Below the pieces are notes generated by a model. The model was not told the origin of the DNA, made no database searches, and saw only the letters and a list, made by a program, of their open reading frames with translations. Made by a program: the position numbers and the translations under genes. Shown in pieces: positions 1-8,499 of a DNA stretch of 64,000 nucleotides; the stretch's first letter is position 1, and each line of letters starts with the position of its first letter. The DNA comes from Micromonospora ferruginea (GTDB lineage: Bacteria; Actinomycetota; Actinomycetes; Mycobacteriales; Micromonosporaceae): the NCBI RefSeq assembly GCF_013694245.2, contig NZ_CP059322.2:368001-432000 (forward strand), given 5' to 3'.

Positions 1-190
1 GCGCGATCTTGAGGACGACCTGTCGCCCGTCCCGCAGCCGGATGCGGTACGCGACGTTGAACCAGCCGTGTCCGAGCTCGCGGACCCAGTCCTGGCTCTG
101 TTCGTGCGGTACCTGGTGGGCACCGTAGGCGCGAGCGATCATCGCGCGCAGCGTGGCGGGTGTCTGCCGGTTCTTGGTGATGCTCTCCAT
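1..190 (-). CDS. Aminoglycoside/choline-kinase-fold phosphotransferase, N-terminal fragment
   Basis: Only the first 63 codons are in the window; the rest lies beyond the left edge. The ATG is at 190-188 and the protein begins MESITKN. The segment LGHGWFNVAYR followed by VVLKIA matches the nucleotide loop and the strand with the ATP-binding lysine of the APH (aminoglycoside phosphotransferase/choline kinase) fold. The catalytic HxDxxxxN loop would lie outside, so activity cannot be judged. Such proteins phosphorylate small molecules; the substrate is unknown and resistance should not be assumed. It is divergent from the DHFR-like gene at 322, and the 131 bp between them must hold both promoters. 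Confidence 0.7.
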   Translation of the reverse strand, partial: MESITKNRQTPATLRAMIARAYGAHQVPHEQSQDWVRELGHGWFNVAYRIRLRDGRQVVLKIA

Positions 191-307
191 GGGGCCTCAC
201 GCATTCGACTCGTCCGAGGTCGGGCTGGCTCACACACTGGATGTGAGAGCGCTTCCAAATCTAGTGAGAGCCGGATGTCATGCGGAACCATCCGAGCCCG
301 ATACCGA

Positions 308-313
308 TAGGCT
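308..313 (+). promoter_or_regulatory. Putative -10 box, leaderless start of the gene at 322
   Basis: TAGGCT lies 8 nt before the ATG at 322 and there is no Shine-Dalgarno sequence. The spacing would place the transcription start at or next to the start codon. No clear -35 box is visible. Confidence 0.4.
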
Positions 314-321
314 CTCCGGCC

Positions 322-879
322 ATGGGCCTGCTCACCTTCAGCATCAACGTCACTGTGGATGGTTGCGTCGATCACCAGGAGGGGATCGCCGACGACGAGA
401 CGCACGCCTTCTTCACCCGTCTCCTGGACGAGAGCGGAGCGATGCTGTGGGGCCGCGTCACCTACGAGATGATGGAGAGCTACTGGCCGGCCGTCGCCCG
501 CGGTGACGTGGAGGCCCCGCCGGCCCTGCGTCGGTGGGCGACCACGCTGGATGCTCAACCCAAGTACGTGGTGTCGGCGACCCGCACGGACTTCCCGTGG
601 GCCAACAGCCACCACCTCACCGGCGATCTCCGCGAGGGCGTGCAGAAGCTCAAGGACGCCACCCCGGACGGGGTCCTGGTCGGGAGCGGCAAGCTCGCGA
701 CCGAACTCGACCGGCTGGACCTGATCGACGAGTACAAGCTGCTGGTCCAACCCATGATTGCCGGGCACGGACCGACCCTGTACCAGGGCGGGCTGCCCAC
801 CACCCGCCGGCTCGAACTGCTGTCGGCCGAGCCGATGAGCAACGGCGTGCTCTCCGTGCACTACCGCCGCGCCCGCTGA
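322..879 (+). CDS. Dihydrofolate reductase/RibD C-terminal family protein
   Basis: The 185-residue protein has the RibD C-terminal/DHFR fold: an opening strand LLTFSINVTVDGCVD, WGRVTYEMMESYWP in the first third, and VGSGKLATELDRLDLIDEY near residues 125-143, a typical NADPH-binding and oligomer region. Members reduce pteridine-like or other small substrates with NADPH, and many actinobacterial copies have no known role. An upstream in-frame ATG at 280 would add 14 residues unlike the family, so 322 is preferred; a -10-like TAGGCT sits 8 nt before it. The stop is 1 bp from the convergent Imm10 gene. Confidence 0.8.
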   Translation: MGLLTFSINVTVDGCVDHQEGIADDETHAFFTRLLDESGAMLWGRVTYEMMESYWPAVARGDVEAPPALRRWATTLDAQPKYVVSATRTDFPWANSHHLTGDLREGVQKLKDATPDGVLVGSGKLATELDRLDLIDEYKLLVQPMIAGHGPTLYQGGLPTTRRLELLSAEPMSNGVLSVHYRRAR

Positions 880-880
880 C

Positions 881-1303
881 CTAGATCTGCAGGAGCACGG
901 GTCGGGCATTCGTGCGGCCGGACGAGAGAACACGGGCCAGGCCACGCTTGAGTAGCGCAACCTGATCGGCGGTCAGGCTCAGGCCGAAGGAGACATCGGC
1001 AGGCAGCGCGAGCGCCGCCGCTGCCTCGCTCGTGAGGCTGAGCCTCAGTCGTGTTCCGGCCACCTCGCATTCGAGGACCCCGCCGTAGTGCGTCGCCTGC
1101 CCCGGATCGACCACCAGGCAGTAGGTGTCGCAGCCCAGGGCGATCTCCTGCGGGTCTTCCGCGGCCTCCTCGTCGCACTCCATCAGAGCCAACTGCCAGG
1201 ACTCCGGATCACCGGTCTCACCGACCGCGATGACATAGACACCGTCGTCGTCCTCGCCCACGTCACGCAGGGTCGAGGGTGCGTACGCATGCGGCGTGTC
1301 CAT
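881..1303 (-). CDS. Imm10 family immunity protein
   Basis: The 140-residue protein resembles Imm10 immunity proteins from memory of the family pattern: a central CDTYCLVVDPGQATHYGGV, then LRLSLTSEAAAALALP and a C-terminal helix VALLKRGLARVL. Imm10 proteins are predicted to neutralise a cognate polymorphic-toxin domain by direct binding in the cytoplasm. No toxin gene, secretion-linked repeat protein or second immunity gene lies nearby, so it appears to be an orphan. The start at 1303 is chosen because GGAGGA lies 6-11 nt upstream; a longer reading frame to 1450 adds a low-complexity, non-conserved leader. Confidence 0.75.
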   Translation of the reverse strand: MDTPHAYAPSTLRDVGEDDDGVYVIAVGETGDPESWQLALMECDEEAAEDPQEIALGCDTYCLVVDPGQATHYGGVLECEVAGTRLRLSLTSEAAAALALPADVSFGLSLTADQVALLKRGLARVLSSGRTNARPVLLQI

Positions 1304-1413
1304 CGCGTCGTCCTCCAGCCGGCGATCCTGCCGTGGATCTTGCCCGTCACCGTACGCGGCCTCCGACATGGGAGCACGCCGCACTCGTTCCGGGCACGTA
1401 CGGCCGGACCCCG

Positions 1414-2967
1414 TCAGCCCAGGCCGTACGTGCTCGGGGTGCGCTCGCACGCCCGACGCGGGCAGTGTGCGGCGCGGCCGTCGAGGTAGCGGGCCAGCAG
1501 GAAGCGGCCCTCGGTGAGGCTGTCGTTGCCGGAGGCGCCGGCCACCACGATCCGGTCGAACTGCACGGTCCCGCCCAGCCCGGCCGACAGCGCGCCGACC
1601 GCCGTGGTGGTCCGCCCGTCGTCGCCGAAGCTCGGGTCGAGGTCGCCGTTGCGCAGGTAGCCGGCGAGCGCGACGGTGGACGGCTGGCCGGCGGCGCCGA
1701 CGGCCACGATCCGGCCCCGCGGCCGCAGCAGCACCCGCCGGATGACCGAGCCGCCCTCGAACTCGGTGAGCACCTTGCCGGTGCCGTCGCCGAACGTCGG
1801 GTCGAGCGTGCCGTCCGGGCGGAACCGCATCAGCCCGAACTCGCCCCGCCCCGTGGCGGTCTGCCCGAGCCCGCCGGCGAGGATGGTGCCGTCGGCGTCG
1901 ACCGCCACGTCGGTGGCGCCGCCCTGGCCCTGGCTGGGCACGTTCTGCGCGGTGACGATGCCGTCGCCGCCGAAGGTCGGGTCGGGACGCCCGACGGTGG
2001 TGAGGCGGACCAGCGCGAACTGCTGGCCGACCACGCCGGGGCCGATCGCCGCGCCGGCCAGCACGATCTTCCCGTCGCGCTGCCGGGTGACCGCGAACGC
2101 CGAGGCGTCGCCGCCGGGGATCAGCACCAGCGTGGCACCGCCGTCGCCGAACGTGGGGTCGAGCCGTCCGTCGGTCCGGAACCGGGCTGCCGCGAAGACG
2201 GCGTTGCCGTCGGCGTCGGTGGCGCCGCCGGCCACCACGATCTTTTTGTCGGGCTGGACGAGTACGGCGCTGGCGCCGGCGTTGCCGACCGGGCCGATCT
2301 GCTGGATCACCCGGCCGGCGGTGCCGAAGCGGGGATCGGGCCGTCCGTCGGGCAGGTAGCGGACCAGCGCGAAGCCGATCTGGTCGCCGGTGCCGAGGCT
2401 GGCGGTGCCGGCGGCCACGATCCGGCGCTGCCGGTCCGCCGAGAGGCCCTGGACGCCGCCGCCCTGACCGGGCATCGGGGTGGTGACGCGGCCGGCGGTG
2501 CCGAACCGGCGGTCGAGCGTGCCGTCGCAGTGGTAGCGGGTGAGCAGGAAGTCGGCCGATCCGGCGTCGATGTCGCCGCCGCCGGCCACGAGCGAGCCGT
2601 CCGGCAGGGTGACGACCGAACTGGCGCCGACCGCCCGGTCGGGAAAGCCGGTGAGCGTCACGCCTCGGGTGCCGAACGTCGGGTCGAGGTCACCCCGGTG
2701 CGGCGCGGTCAGCGGGGGCGGCGTCGTCGGGGCGGGAGTACCGGGCCGGGGCAGCAGTCGGGGTTGCCGCAGGGGCACGCGGTCCACCGTCGGGCCCGCT
2801 CCGGCGCCCGGTTCCGGGGCGCTGCTCGGTGTTGGGGCGGGCCGGTCCGCGGCGGTTCCGGCCGTCGCCGGGTCGCCGCCGGCAGCGGGCGCGCCGGCGA
2901 GTGATCCGGCGAGCAGCAGCGCCAGGCTGAAGGTCTGGAGGTACGGGCGGAACGTGAGCAGCGGCAT
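1414..2967 (-). CDS. Secreted delta-60 repeat beta-propeller protein
   Basis: The 517-residue protein starts with a Sec-type signal peptide (hydrophobic SLALLLAGSLAGAPAAG, about residues 14-30) and a proline/alanine-rich stretch to about residue 90. The rest holds seven delta-60 repeats, each with an (L/P)D-x-x-FG-x-x-G signature such as LDPTFGTRG, LDRRFGTAG and LDPSFGDDG, spaced 50-60 residues apart. These repeats fold as blades of a beta-propeller. Function in the family is unclear; binding of polymers or proteins outside the cell is the usual guess. The final Cys pair near the C-terminus could form a disulfide. The upstream 90 bp is unusually AT-rich and probably holds the promoter. Confidence 0.85.
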   Translation of the reverse strand: MPLLTFRPYLQTFSLALLLAGSLAGAPAAGGDPATAGTAADRPAPTPSSAPEPGAGAGPTVDRVPLRQPRLLPRPGTPAPTTPPPLTAPHRGDLDPTFGTRGVTLTGFPDRAVGASSVVTLPDGSLVAGGGDIDAGSADFLLTRYHCDGTLDRRFGTAGRVTTPMPGQGGGVQGLSADRQRRIVAAGTASLGTGDQIGFALVRYLPDGRPDPRFGTAGRVIQQIGPVGNAGASAVLVQPDKKIVVAGGATDADGNAVFAAARFRTDGRLDPTFGDGGATLVLIPGGDASAFAVTRQRDGKIVLAGAAIGPGVVGQQFALVRLTTVGRPDPTFGGDGIVTAQNVPSQGQGGATDVAVDADGTILAGGLGQTATGRGEFGLMRFRPDGTLDPTFGDGTGKVLTEFEGGSVIRRVLLRPRGRIVAVGAAGQPSTVALAGYLRNGDLDPSFGDDGRTTTAVGALSAGLGGTVQFDRIVVAGASGNDSLTEGRFLLARYLDGRAAHCPRRACERTPSTYGLG

Positions 2968-3044
2968 GGTCAGAAGCTAGTGCCATTCCGCCGCTTTGAT
3001 GGGTAAACAGTAAATATGTCGCTTTTGTTCCTACTCTCGGCTGA

Positions 3045-3060
3045 CCGTGCGCCGGCACGG
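3045..3060 (-). terminator. Possible terminator hairpin of the gene ending at 3061
   Basis: CCGTGC and GCACGG form a perfect 6-bp stem around GCCG directly after the stop codon of the minus-strand gene. No U-rich tract follows, so its strength is doubtful. Confidence 0.35.
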
Positions 3061-3546
3061 TCACGTGAGTGGATCGGCGACCCGAACACCGTGGGTCCGC
3101 AGCACCGCTTCCACCCTCTCCCGGGTTTCCGGGTCCGGCCGCCGCCACTGCCAGACCCGTCCGACCATTGTCGCGTTGTTGGGGCCGGGGACGTCCCACG
3201 GCCCTCCGTCCGGGAACACGGCGAGCGCGAGTCGCCCGAAGCCCGGGCGGGTCAGCGTGGCCTCGCGGATCTCGGACCACCGGTAGCTGCGGGTGACCGT
3301 GCCCCGGTTCCGGACCAGCAGGCCGGTGTCGTCGGCGAGCAGCGCGCCGTCGCGGTGGCGCCACGCGGTGACGACGCTGGCGGCCGTCATCCCGAGGGGC
3401 GTGATGAGCGAGCCGATGCTTCTGGGCAGGGTGAACGCGAGCGCGGCGGCCAGGGCGAGCAGCCCGAGCGGGACGAGCACCGCCGGCCACCATCGGGACG
3501 CGAACAGCACCACCGGCTCCGCGCCGGACCCCCGTTCCTCCACCAT
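3061..3546 (-). CDS. Two-helix membrane protein with PH-like domain
   Basis: The 161-residue protein begins MVEERGSGAEP. Two hydrophobic helices follow: WWPAVLVPLGLLALAAALAF (about 17-36) and a shorter one near ITPLGMTAASVVTAW (about 44-58). The C-terminal part reads like a bacterial PH/DUF2244-type beta-sandwich: DDTGLLVRNRGTVTRSYRWS, then EIREATLTRPGFGRLALAVF. Such proteins sit in the cytoplasmic membrane with the PH domain inside; no function is established. An in-frame extension to 3771 crosses the start of the divergent glyoxalase gene and is rejected. Confidence 0.65.
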   Translation of the reverse strand: MVEERGSGAEPVVLFASRWWPAVLVPLGLLALAAALAFTLPRSIGSLITPLGMTAASVVTAWRHRDGALLADDTGLLVRNRGTVTRSYRWSEIREATLTRPGFGRLALAVFPDGGPWDVPGPNNATMVGRVWQWRRPDPETRERVEAVLRTHGVRVADPLT

Positions 3547-3591
3547 CGACGGTTGGTGCCCACATCGCCGCCGGATGACACACCGGTGCGG

Positions 3592-3597
3592 CACAAT
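3592..3597 (+). promoter_or_regulatory. Putative -10 box, leaderless start at 3604
   Basis: CACAAT lies 6 nt upstream of the ATG at 3604 and no ribosome binding site is present, as in several other genes of this window. Confidence 0.35.
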
Positions 3598-3603
3598 CCC
3601 GGC

Positions 3604-3939
3604 ATGACCGAACGACTGGCCCCGATCCTGCGGGTCCGCGACGCGGACGTCGCCGTGGCCTGGTACGCCCGCCTGGGCTTCACCCGGCAGTTCGAGCACC
3701 GGTTCGCGCCCGACCTGCCGCGCTACACCGGCATCGCCCGCCCCGGCATGGAGATCCACCTGTCCGAGCACGCCGGCGACGCCACCCCCGGCACGTTGCT
3801 CTACCTCTACGTGGACGACGTCGACGCGCTGGCGGCGGCGTGCGGCGGGGTCGAGGTCCGGAGCCAGGACTGGGGGCGGGACTTCGAGGTCACCGACCCG
3901 GACGGCAACCGGATCCGGGTCGGCACGGTGCCCGGCTGA
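3604..3939 (+). CDS. Glyoxalase/bleomycin-resistance (VOC) superfamily protein
   Basis: The 111-residue protein carries one VOC fold unit pair: ERLAPILRVRDADVAVAWYA at the N-terminus, GMEIHLSEH in the middle, and the closing strand DPDGNRIRVG typical of BLMA/BLMT-like binding proteins. These either bind glycopeptide drugs or are divalent-metal enzymes. His and Glu residues in EIHLSEH could be metal or drug contacts but cannot prove which. Its stop and that of the convergent kinase gene lie in the arms of a short inverted repeat (CTGAG at 3936, CTCAG at 3951). Confidence 0.8.
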   Translation: MTERLAPILRVRDADVAVAWYARLGFTRQFEHRFAPDLPRYTGIARPGMEIHLSEHAGDATPGTLLYLYVDDVDALAAACGGVEVRSQDWGRDFEVTDPDGNRIRVGTVPG

Positions 3940-3951
3940 GCCCGACCCGTC

Positions 3952-4935
3952 TCAGGGCGTGTAGCCGGGGTCGGCGACGGTCTCGGCGATGCGGGTGAGC
4001 CAGTGGAGGTCGTTGGCCCGGGACTCGGCGCTGGCGCCGGGGTCGAGGACGCCGGCCAGGAACGCGGCGACGTCGTCGAGGTGCCGTTCGGCCCGGTAGT
4101 AGCTCAGCACCGTCGGCTCCGGTTCCACCGGCCCGTAGCCCCGGCGGAAGAGCGCGGCGCGGCGCGCGTCGGCCGGGTGGTCGCCGAAGTCCCGGCTCAG
4201 CACGAACATCAGGTCCCGCTCGCGCGGCGCGAGAATCGGCGCGTCCCAGTCCACCACGTGCAGCGGGCCGTCGCCGTCGGCGATCAGGTTGCCGGGGTGG
4301 ACGTCGGCGTGGCAGACGACGTGCGGCGTGCGCGGCACGCGGGCGGCCAGCGCGTCGACCGTCTCCGCCAGCCGGTGCAGCGCGTCGCCGTACCGGTGCC
4401 AGAAGGCGCCGAGGGACGCGCTCGCCGCGGCCTGCCCGCCCAGCGTGCGCACCCGCTGCCCGGCGTCCGACCGGTAGGTCTCGGTCGGCAGCACGGCGGC
4501 GATCTCGGGACTCGGCGTCACCGCGTGCAGGTGGCCGAGGAAGTCGCCGTACGCGGTCCACTGGCGGTCGGTGAGGCCGCGACTCCAGAGGCTGCCGCCC
4601 TCGACGTACGGGTAGAGCAGCAGGTGGTGGTCACCGAACCGGTGCGTCCCACCGACCGGCGCGACGACCTGCCGGACGCCGTGCGCGCGGAGGAAGCCGG
4701 GCAGCCGGACGGCGGCCGGGGTGAACGCGCCATGGCGCAGCTTGAGGAACCAGCGCCGGCCGTCGGACGTGTCGACCCGGTAGGCCCAGGCCTGCCCGTC
4801 CAGCCCGACCGGCAGGAACGTCAGGCCGGCGACGTCGAGCGCCCAGGCGGCGGCGACCTCGGCGGCCAGGGATCGCTCGTCCACGTCCGGCTTGTCGATC
4901 ACCGTCGGAGCGTCGCAGGCGGCGGTCCCACGCAC
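3952..4935 (-). CDS. Aminoglycoside/choline-kinase-fold phosphotransferase
   Basis: The 327-residue protein shows the full APH pattern: GQAWAYRV with RRWFLKL (ATP lysine, about residue 65), hinge LLLYPYVEGG, catalytic loop VVCHADVHPGNLIAD (Asp and Asn intact, about 210-224) and metal-binding VVDWDAPILAPRERDL. It is therefore probably an active small-molecule kinase; the substrate is unknown. The listed GTG at 4935 has no ribosome binding site; a GTG at 4902 (VIDKPDVDE) is an equally good start. It is followed on the same strand, 19 bp upstream, by the GH15 gene, so the two may be co-transcribed. Confidence 0.8.
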   Translation of the reverse strand: MRGTAACDAPTVIDKPDVDERSLAAEVAAAWALDVAGLTFLPVGLDGQAWAYRVDTSDGRRWFLKLRHGAFTPAAVRLPGFLRAHGVRQVVAPVGGTHRFGDHHLLLYPYVEGGSLWSRGLTDRQWTAYGDFLGHLHAVTPSPEIAAVLPTETYRSDAGQRVRTLGGQAAASASLGAFWHRYGDALHRLAETVDALAARVPRTPHVVCHADVHPGNLIADGDGPLHVVDWDAPILAPRERDLMFVLSRDFGDHPADARRAALFRRGYGPVEPEPTVLSYYRAERHLDDVAAFLAGVLDPGASAESRANDLHWLTRIAETVADPGYTP

Positions 4936-4954
4936 AAGGGAGTTTGCCGGTGCC

Positions 4955-6802
4955 CTACTGGCGGCGGCGGGCGTCGGCCTCGGCGTCCAGCAGGTCGTTG
5001 AGCGCCAGCGCCGAATTGATCAGCGACAGGTGGCTGAACGCCTGCGGGTAGTTGCCGATCTGCTCGCCGGTCGCGGCGATCTCCTCGGCGTACAGGCCGA
5101 GGTGGTTGCTGAAGGTGAACATCTTCTCGAAGGTGAGCCGGGCGTCGTCCAGGCGGCCGGTGCGGGCCAGCGCCTCGACGTACCAGAAGGTGCACATGTT
5201 GAACGTGCCCTCGTGGCCGGGGAGGCCGTCGGGGGAGTGCACCGGGTCGTAGCGGTGCACCAGGCTGTCCGAGACCAGGTCCCGCTCGATCGAGGCCAGC
5301 GTGGACGTCCACAGCGGGTCGCTGGGGGTCACGAACCCCACCGACGGCATCGCCAGCAGCGCGGCGTCCAGCACGTTCTCGTCGTACGCCTGCACGAAGC
5401 TGCCGCGTTCCCGGTGGTAGCCGCGGGCCATGACCTGGTTGTAGATCCGGTTGCGTTGCTCGACCCAGCAGGACATGTCCCCGGGGCGGCCGGTGCGGGT
5501 GGCCAGCCGGATCGCCCGGTCCAGCGCCACCCAGGACATCACCCGGCCGAACGTGTAGTTGCGGGGGTGGTGGCGGCTCTCCCAGATGCCGGCGTCGCGC
5601 TGGTCCCAGTTGTGGCAGAGCCAGTCGATCATCCGGACGGTGCTCTTCCACACCTGGTGCGACACCCGGATGCCCTGCTCGTCGGCGAGGTGCATGGCGT
5701 AGAGCGCCTCGCCGTGGATGTCGAGCTGGAGTTGGTCGGCGGCGCCGTTGCCGATCCGCACCGGGCGTGAGCCCCGGTAGCCCTCCAGGTGGTCGAGCAC
5801 CTCCTCGTGCAGGTCGGACGAGCCGTCCACCCGATACATGATCTTCAGTGGGTCCTGGTGGTCGCCGGCCTCGCGGATCCGCTCGTCCAGCCAGTCCATG
5901 TAGCGGCTGACCTCCTCGGTGAAGCCGAGGCCGAGCAGCGCGTGCACGGAGAACGACGTGTCGCGGACCCAGGTGTAGCGGTAGTCCCAGTTGCGGGTGC
6001 CGCCGACCAGTTCGGGCAGCGCGGCGGTGGGCGCGGCGATCATCGCGCCGGTCGGCGCGTACGTCATCAGCTTCAGCGTGATGGCCGAGCGCTCGACCAT
6101 CTCCCGCCAGCGGCCGGTGTAGCGGGAGCGTTCGACCCAGCGCCGCCAGTAGTCCCGGGTCCACTCGAACATTCCCTGGACCTCTTCCGGCGGGATGATC
6201 CGGGGTTCCGTGCCGGCCGTCTCCAGCACCACGCCGCCGGTGTCGCCCTCGTTCAACGTGCCGTACGCGACCAGGTCGCCGCCGTCCAGGTGGATGTCGC
6301 CGCTCTGCGAGATCAGTTGGCGCACCGGGTCGACCGGGTTGAACGTGAGCGTCGCCGACGGGCTGCGGAAGACGTACCCGTTCCGGTGGCGTTCGAGCTG
6401 GTGCTGCTGCCGGGCGTAGTCGAACCGGGGCCGGCACTCCACCCGGAAGCGCATGCTGCCCCGGACCATGTTGACCATGCGGACCAGGCGGTGCGCGTCG
6501 GTGGCCCGCTCGCCGGTGACCGGCATGAAGTCCATCACCTCGGCGACGCCGTCGGCGCTGATGAACCGGGTGATCAGGATCGGTGTGCCGGGCAGGTAGA
6601 GCTGCTTGGTCACGTACCGGACGTCGTGCGGGGCGATGCGGAAGTAGCCGCCCTTCTCCTTGTCCAGCAGGGCGGCGAAGACGCTCGGCGAGTCGAAGCG
6701 CGGCGCGCAGAACCAGTCGATCGTGCCGTCGCAGGTCACCAGCGCGGCAGTCTGCAGGTCGCCGATGAGCCCGTGATCCTCGATCGCCGGATAGCTCTCC
6801 AC
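4955..6802 (-). CDS. Glycoside hydrolase family 15 protein (glucoamylase/trehalase type)
   Basis: The 615-residue cytoplasmic protein has no signal peptide. It opens MESYPAIEDHGLIGDLQ, with DGTIDWFCAPRFDSPSVF near residue 26, an N-terminal beta-sandwich, and then the alpha/alpha-barrel with RNWDYRYTWVRDTSFSV (about 268-284) and RIGNGAADQLQLD (about 347-359). This is the pattern of intracellular actinobacterial GH15 enzymes, which include mycobacterial-type trehalases as well as glucoamylase-like and dextran-cleaving enzymes. Trehalose or a malto-oligosaccharide is therefore the likely substrate. The GTG start at 6802 is supported by a GGGGG tract a few nt upstream. Confidence 0.9.
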   Translation of the reverse strand: MESYPAIEDHGLIGDLQTAALVTCDGTIDWFCAPRFDSPSVFAALLDKEKGGYFRIAPHDVRYVTKQLYLPGTPILITRFISADGVAEVMDFMPVTGERATDAHRLVRMVNMVRGSMRFRVECRPRFDYARQQHQLERHRNGYVFRSPSATLTFNPVDPVRQLISQSGDIHLDGGDLVAYGTLNEGDTGGVVLETAGTEPRIIPPEEVQGMFEWTRDYWRRWVERSRYTGRWREMVERSAITLKLMTYAPTGAMIAAPTAALPELVGGTRNWDYRYTWVRDTSFSVHALLGLGFTEEVSRYMDWLDERIREAGDHQDPLKIMYRVDGSSDLHEEVLDHLEGYRGSRPVRIGNGAADQLQLDIHGEALYAMHLADEQGIRVSHQVWKSTVRMIDWLCHNWDQRDAGIWESRHHPRNYTFGRVMSWVALDRAIRLATRTGRPGDMSCWVEQRNRIYNQVMARGYHRERGSFVQAYDENVLDAALLAMPSVGFVTPSDPLWTSTLASIERDLVSDSLVHRYDPVHSPDGLPGHEGTFNMCTFWYVEALARTGRLDDARLTFEKMFTFSNHLGLYAEEIAATGEQIGNYPQAFSHLSLINSALALNDLLDAEADARRRQ

Positions 6803-6860
6803 GTCGCCCCCCGCGCTCGACTACTCCTGCGCATTCCAACCTAGGGGAAGAATTGTCAGG

Positions 6861-7838
6861 TTAGGGCTGTTTCGCGTGCTCGGCCGCCGCGCGGTGTGCC
6901 TCGACCGCCCGGCGGGTCTCCTCGGCCACCAGGTCCGCGTTGATCATCGCGGCGGCCCGGGCGCCGGCCGCCGCGGCGGCGCCGACCTGCGCCGACAGGT
7001 CGGTCACGTTGCCCGCCACCCACACCCCGGGGACATCGGTACGCCCCGTCGGGTCGGCCGGCACGTACTCGCCGGACCCGCTCTCGTGCGGCACCGCGCG
7101 CAGGCCCAGCGCCGCCAGGAACCCGGTCCGCGCCACCATCCGGGGCGCGACGGTCAGCACCTCGCGGGCGACCGTCCGGCCGTCGCGCAGGCGTACCCCG
7201 GTCAACCGGTCGCCGACGACCTCGACGGCCGCGACCTCGCCCTCGACCACCGGCACGCCGCGCGCGGCGAGCTGCTCGGCCTGCTCGTCGGTGAGCGGCG
7301 GCGCGGTGTGGCGGAAATAGACCACGTCGTCGCTCCACTGGCGGAACAGCAGCGCCTGGTGCACCGACAGCGGGCCGCTGCCGACGACCCCGATCGCCCG
7401 GTCCCGCACCTCCCACCCGTGGCAGTACGGGCAGTGCACCACGTCCCGGCCCCAGCGTTCCCGCAGCCCGGCGACGTCCGGCAGCTCGTCCACCAGGCCG
7501 GTCGCCACCAGTACCCGGCCGGCGCGGACCCGGCGGCCGTCGGCCAGCGCCAGCTCGAACCCCGTCCCGTCGCGGGTGACCGCCTCGACCTGGGCGGCGA
7601 GCAGGTCACCGCCGTAGCGACGGACCTCGTCGCGTCCGCGGGCCAGCAGCTCGGCCGGCGGCACGCCGTCGAGGGCGAGCAGCGCGTGCACCCCCTCGGC
7701 CGGCGCGTTGCGCGGCGCGCCGCCGTCGATCACCAGCACCGACCGGCGCGACCGGGCCAGCATGAGCGCCCCGCTCAGGCCGGCCGCGCCGCCGCCGATC
7801 ACCACCACCTCGTAGTCGTCCGTCCGTAGCTCGGTCAT
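6861..7838 (-). CDS. Thioredoxin-reductase-like FAD/NAD(P)H oxidoreductase
   Basis: The 325-residue protein has an N-terminal FAD Rossmann motif (VVVIGGGAAGLSGALMLARS), the redox-active CPYCHGWE (about 134), a second dinucleotide motif (AIGVVGSGPLSVHQALL) and the FAD-closing GVWVAGNVTDLSAQVGAAA. It matches the low-molecular-weight thioredoxin reductase fold. No thioredoxin gene is adjacent, and such stand-alone CPYC enzymes often act on other disulfides or on bacillithiol/mycothiol-related partners. The ATG at 7838 has GGAGGTGG upstream. It is divergent from an XRE-cupin regulator 79 bp away, which probably controls it. Confidence 0.88.
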   Translation of the reverse strand: MTELRTDDYEVVVIGGGAAGLSGALMLARSRRSVLVIDGGAPRNAPAEGVHALLALDGVPPAELLARGRDEVRRYGGDLLAAQVEAVTRDGTGFELALADGRRVRAGRVLVATGLVDELPDVAGLRERWGRDVVHCPYCHGWEVRDRAIGVVGSGPLSVHQALLFRQWSDDVVYFRHTAPPLTDEQAEQLAARGVPVVEGEVAAVEVVGDRLTGVRLRDGRTVAREVLTVAPRMVARTGFLAALGLRAVPHESGSGEYVPADPTGRTDVPGVWVAGNVTDLSAQVGAAAAAGARAAAMINADLVAEETRRAVEAHRAAAEHAKQP

Positions 7839-7881
7839 CGTGACCACCTCCGCGACCAGCCTGCGACGGCCCCGGGCAGAA

Positions 7882-7911
7882 CCGCAAACATTGTTGCCGT
7901 TGTGGCAAACT
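7882..7911. promoter_or_regulatory. Putative operator between oxidoreductase and XRE-cupin genes
   Basis: A perfect TTGCC-N5-GGCAA inverted repeat occupies 7894-7908, and a further GCAAAC half-site lies at 7884-7889. It is 10 bp before the regulator ATG at 7918, so a protein bound here would block that promoter and could also act on the divergent gene. Assignment to the XRE-cupin protein is inference. Confidence 0.45.
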
Positions 7912-7917
7912 GGTGGC

Positions 7918-8499
7918 ATGGACGACCTCGACCGGGCCCTCGACGCGGTCGGCCCGCGCCTGCGGGCGCTGCGCCGCGAGCGGGAAACCACGCTCGCCGA
8001 CCTCTCCGCCGCCACCGGCATCTCGGTCAGCACGCTGTCCCGGCTGGAGTCGGGCGGCCGGCGACCCACCCTCGAACTGCTGCTCCCGCTGGCCAAGGCG
8101 CACGGCGTCACGCTGGACGAACTGGTCGGCGCGCCACCCACCGGCGACCCCCGCATCCACCTGCGGCCGGTCGCCGCGTTCGGGATGACCATGCTGCCGC
8201 TCACCCGCCGCCCCGGCGGCATCCAGGCCTACAAGCTGATCATCCCGGCCGGCGGCCGGGCCGAGCCCGAACCGAAGACCCACGAGGGGTACGAGTGGGT
8301 CTACGTGCTCAACGGGCGGCTGCGGCTGGTGCTGGGCGAGCACGACCTGGTGCTCGCCCCGGGCGAGGCGGCCGAGTTCGACACCCGGGTGCCGCACTGG
8401 TTCGGGCGCGCCGACGACGACGGGGTGGAGTTCCTCAGCCTGTTCGGCAGCCAGGGCGAGCGGGCCCACCTGCGCGCCCGGCCCCGCGACCGCGAGTGA
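7918..8499 (+). CDS. XRE-family regulator with C-terminal cupin domain
   Basis: The 193-residue protein has an N-terminal HTH_3 domain (LADLSAATGISVSTLSRLES, about 24-43) followed by a cupin_2 beta-barrel (about 105-180) with HEGYEWVYVLNGRLRLVLG and VPHWFG motifs. Proteins of this architecture sense a small metabolite in the cupin and repress or activate neighbours. Its likely target is the divergent oxidoreductase gene and itself, through the inverted repeat just upstream. The ATG at 7918 follows the sequence CAAACT by 7 nt with no ribosome binding site, so the transcript may be leaderless. Confidence 0.88.
   Translation: MDDLDRALDAVGPRLRALRRERETTLADLSAATGISVSTLSRLESGGRRPTLELLLPLAKAHGVTLDELVGAPPTGDPRIHLRPVAAFGMTMLPLTRRPGGIQAYKLIIPAGGRAEPEPKTHEGYEWVYVLNGRLRLVLGEHDLVLAPGEAAEFDTRVPHWFGRADDDGVEFLSLFGSQGERAHLRARPRDRE

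Noticed and set aside
1..4935. Aminoglycoside resistance genes
   Set aside because: The APH fold is clear but there is no sequence feature that identifies an antibiotic substrate; most such actinobacterial proteins have unknown substrates.
4899..6839. Alternative 646-residue frame over the GH15 gene on the minus strand
   Set aside because: Arg/Pro/Gly-rich sequence without motifs; the overlapping frame has clear GH15 motifs.
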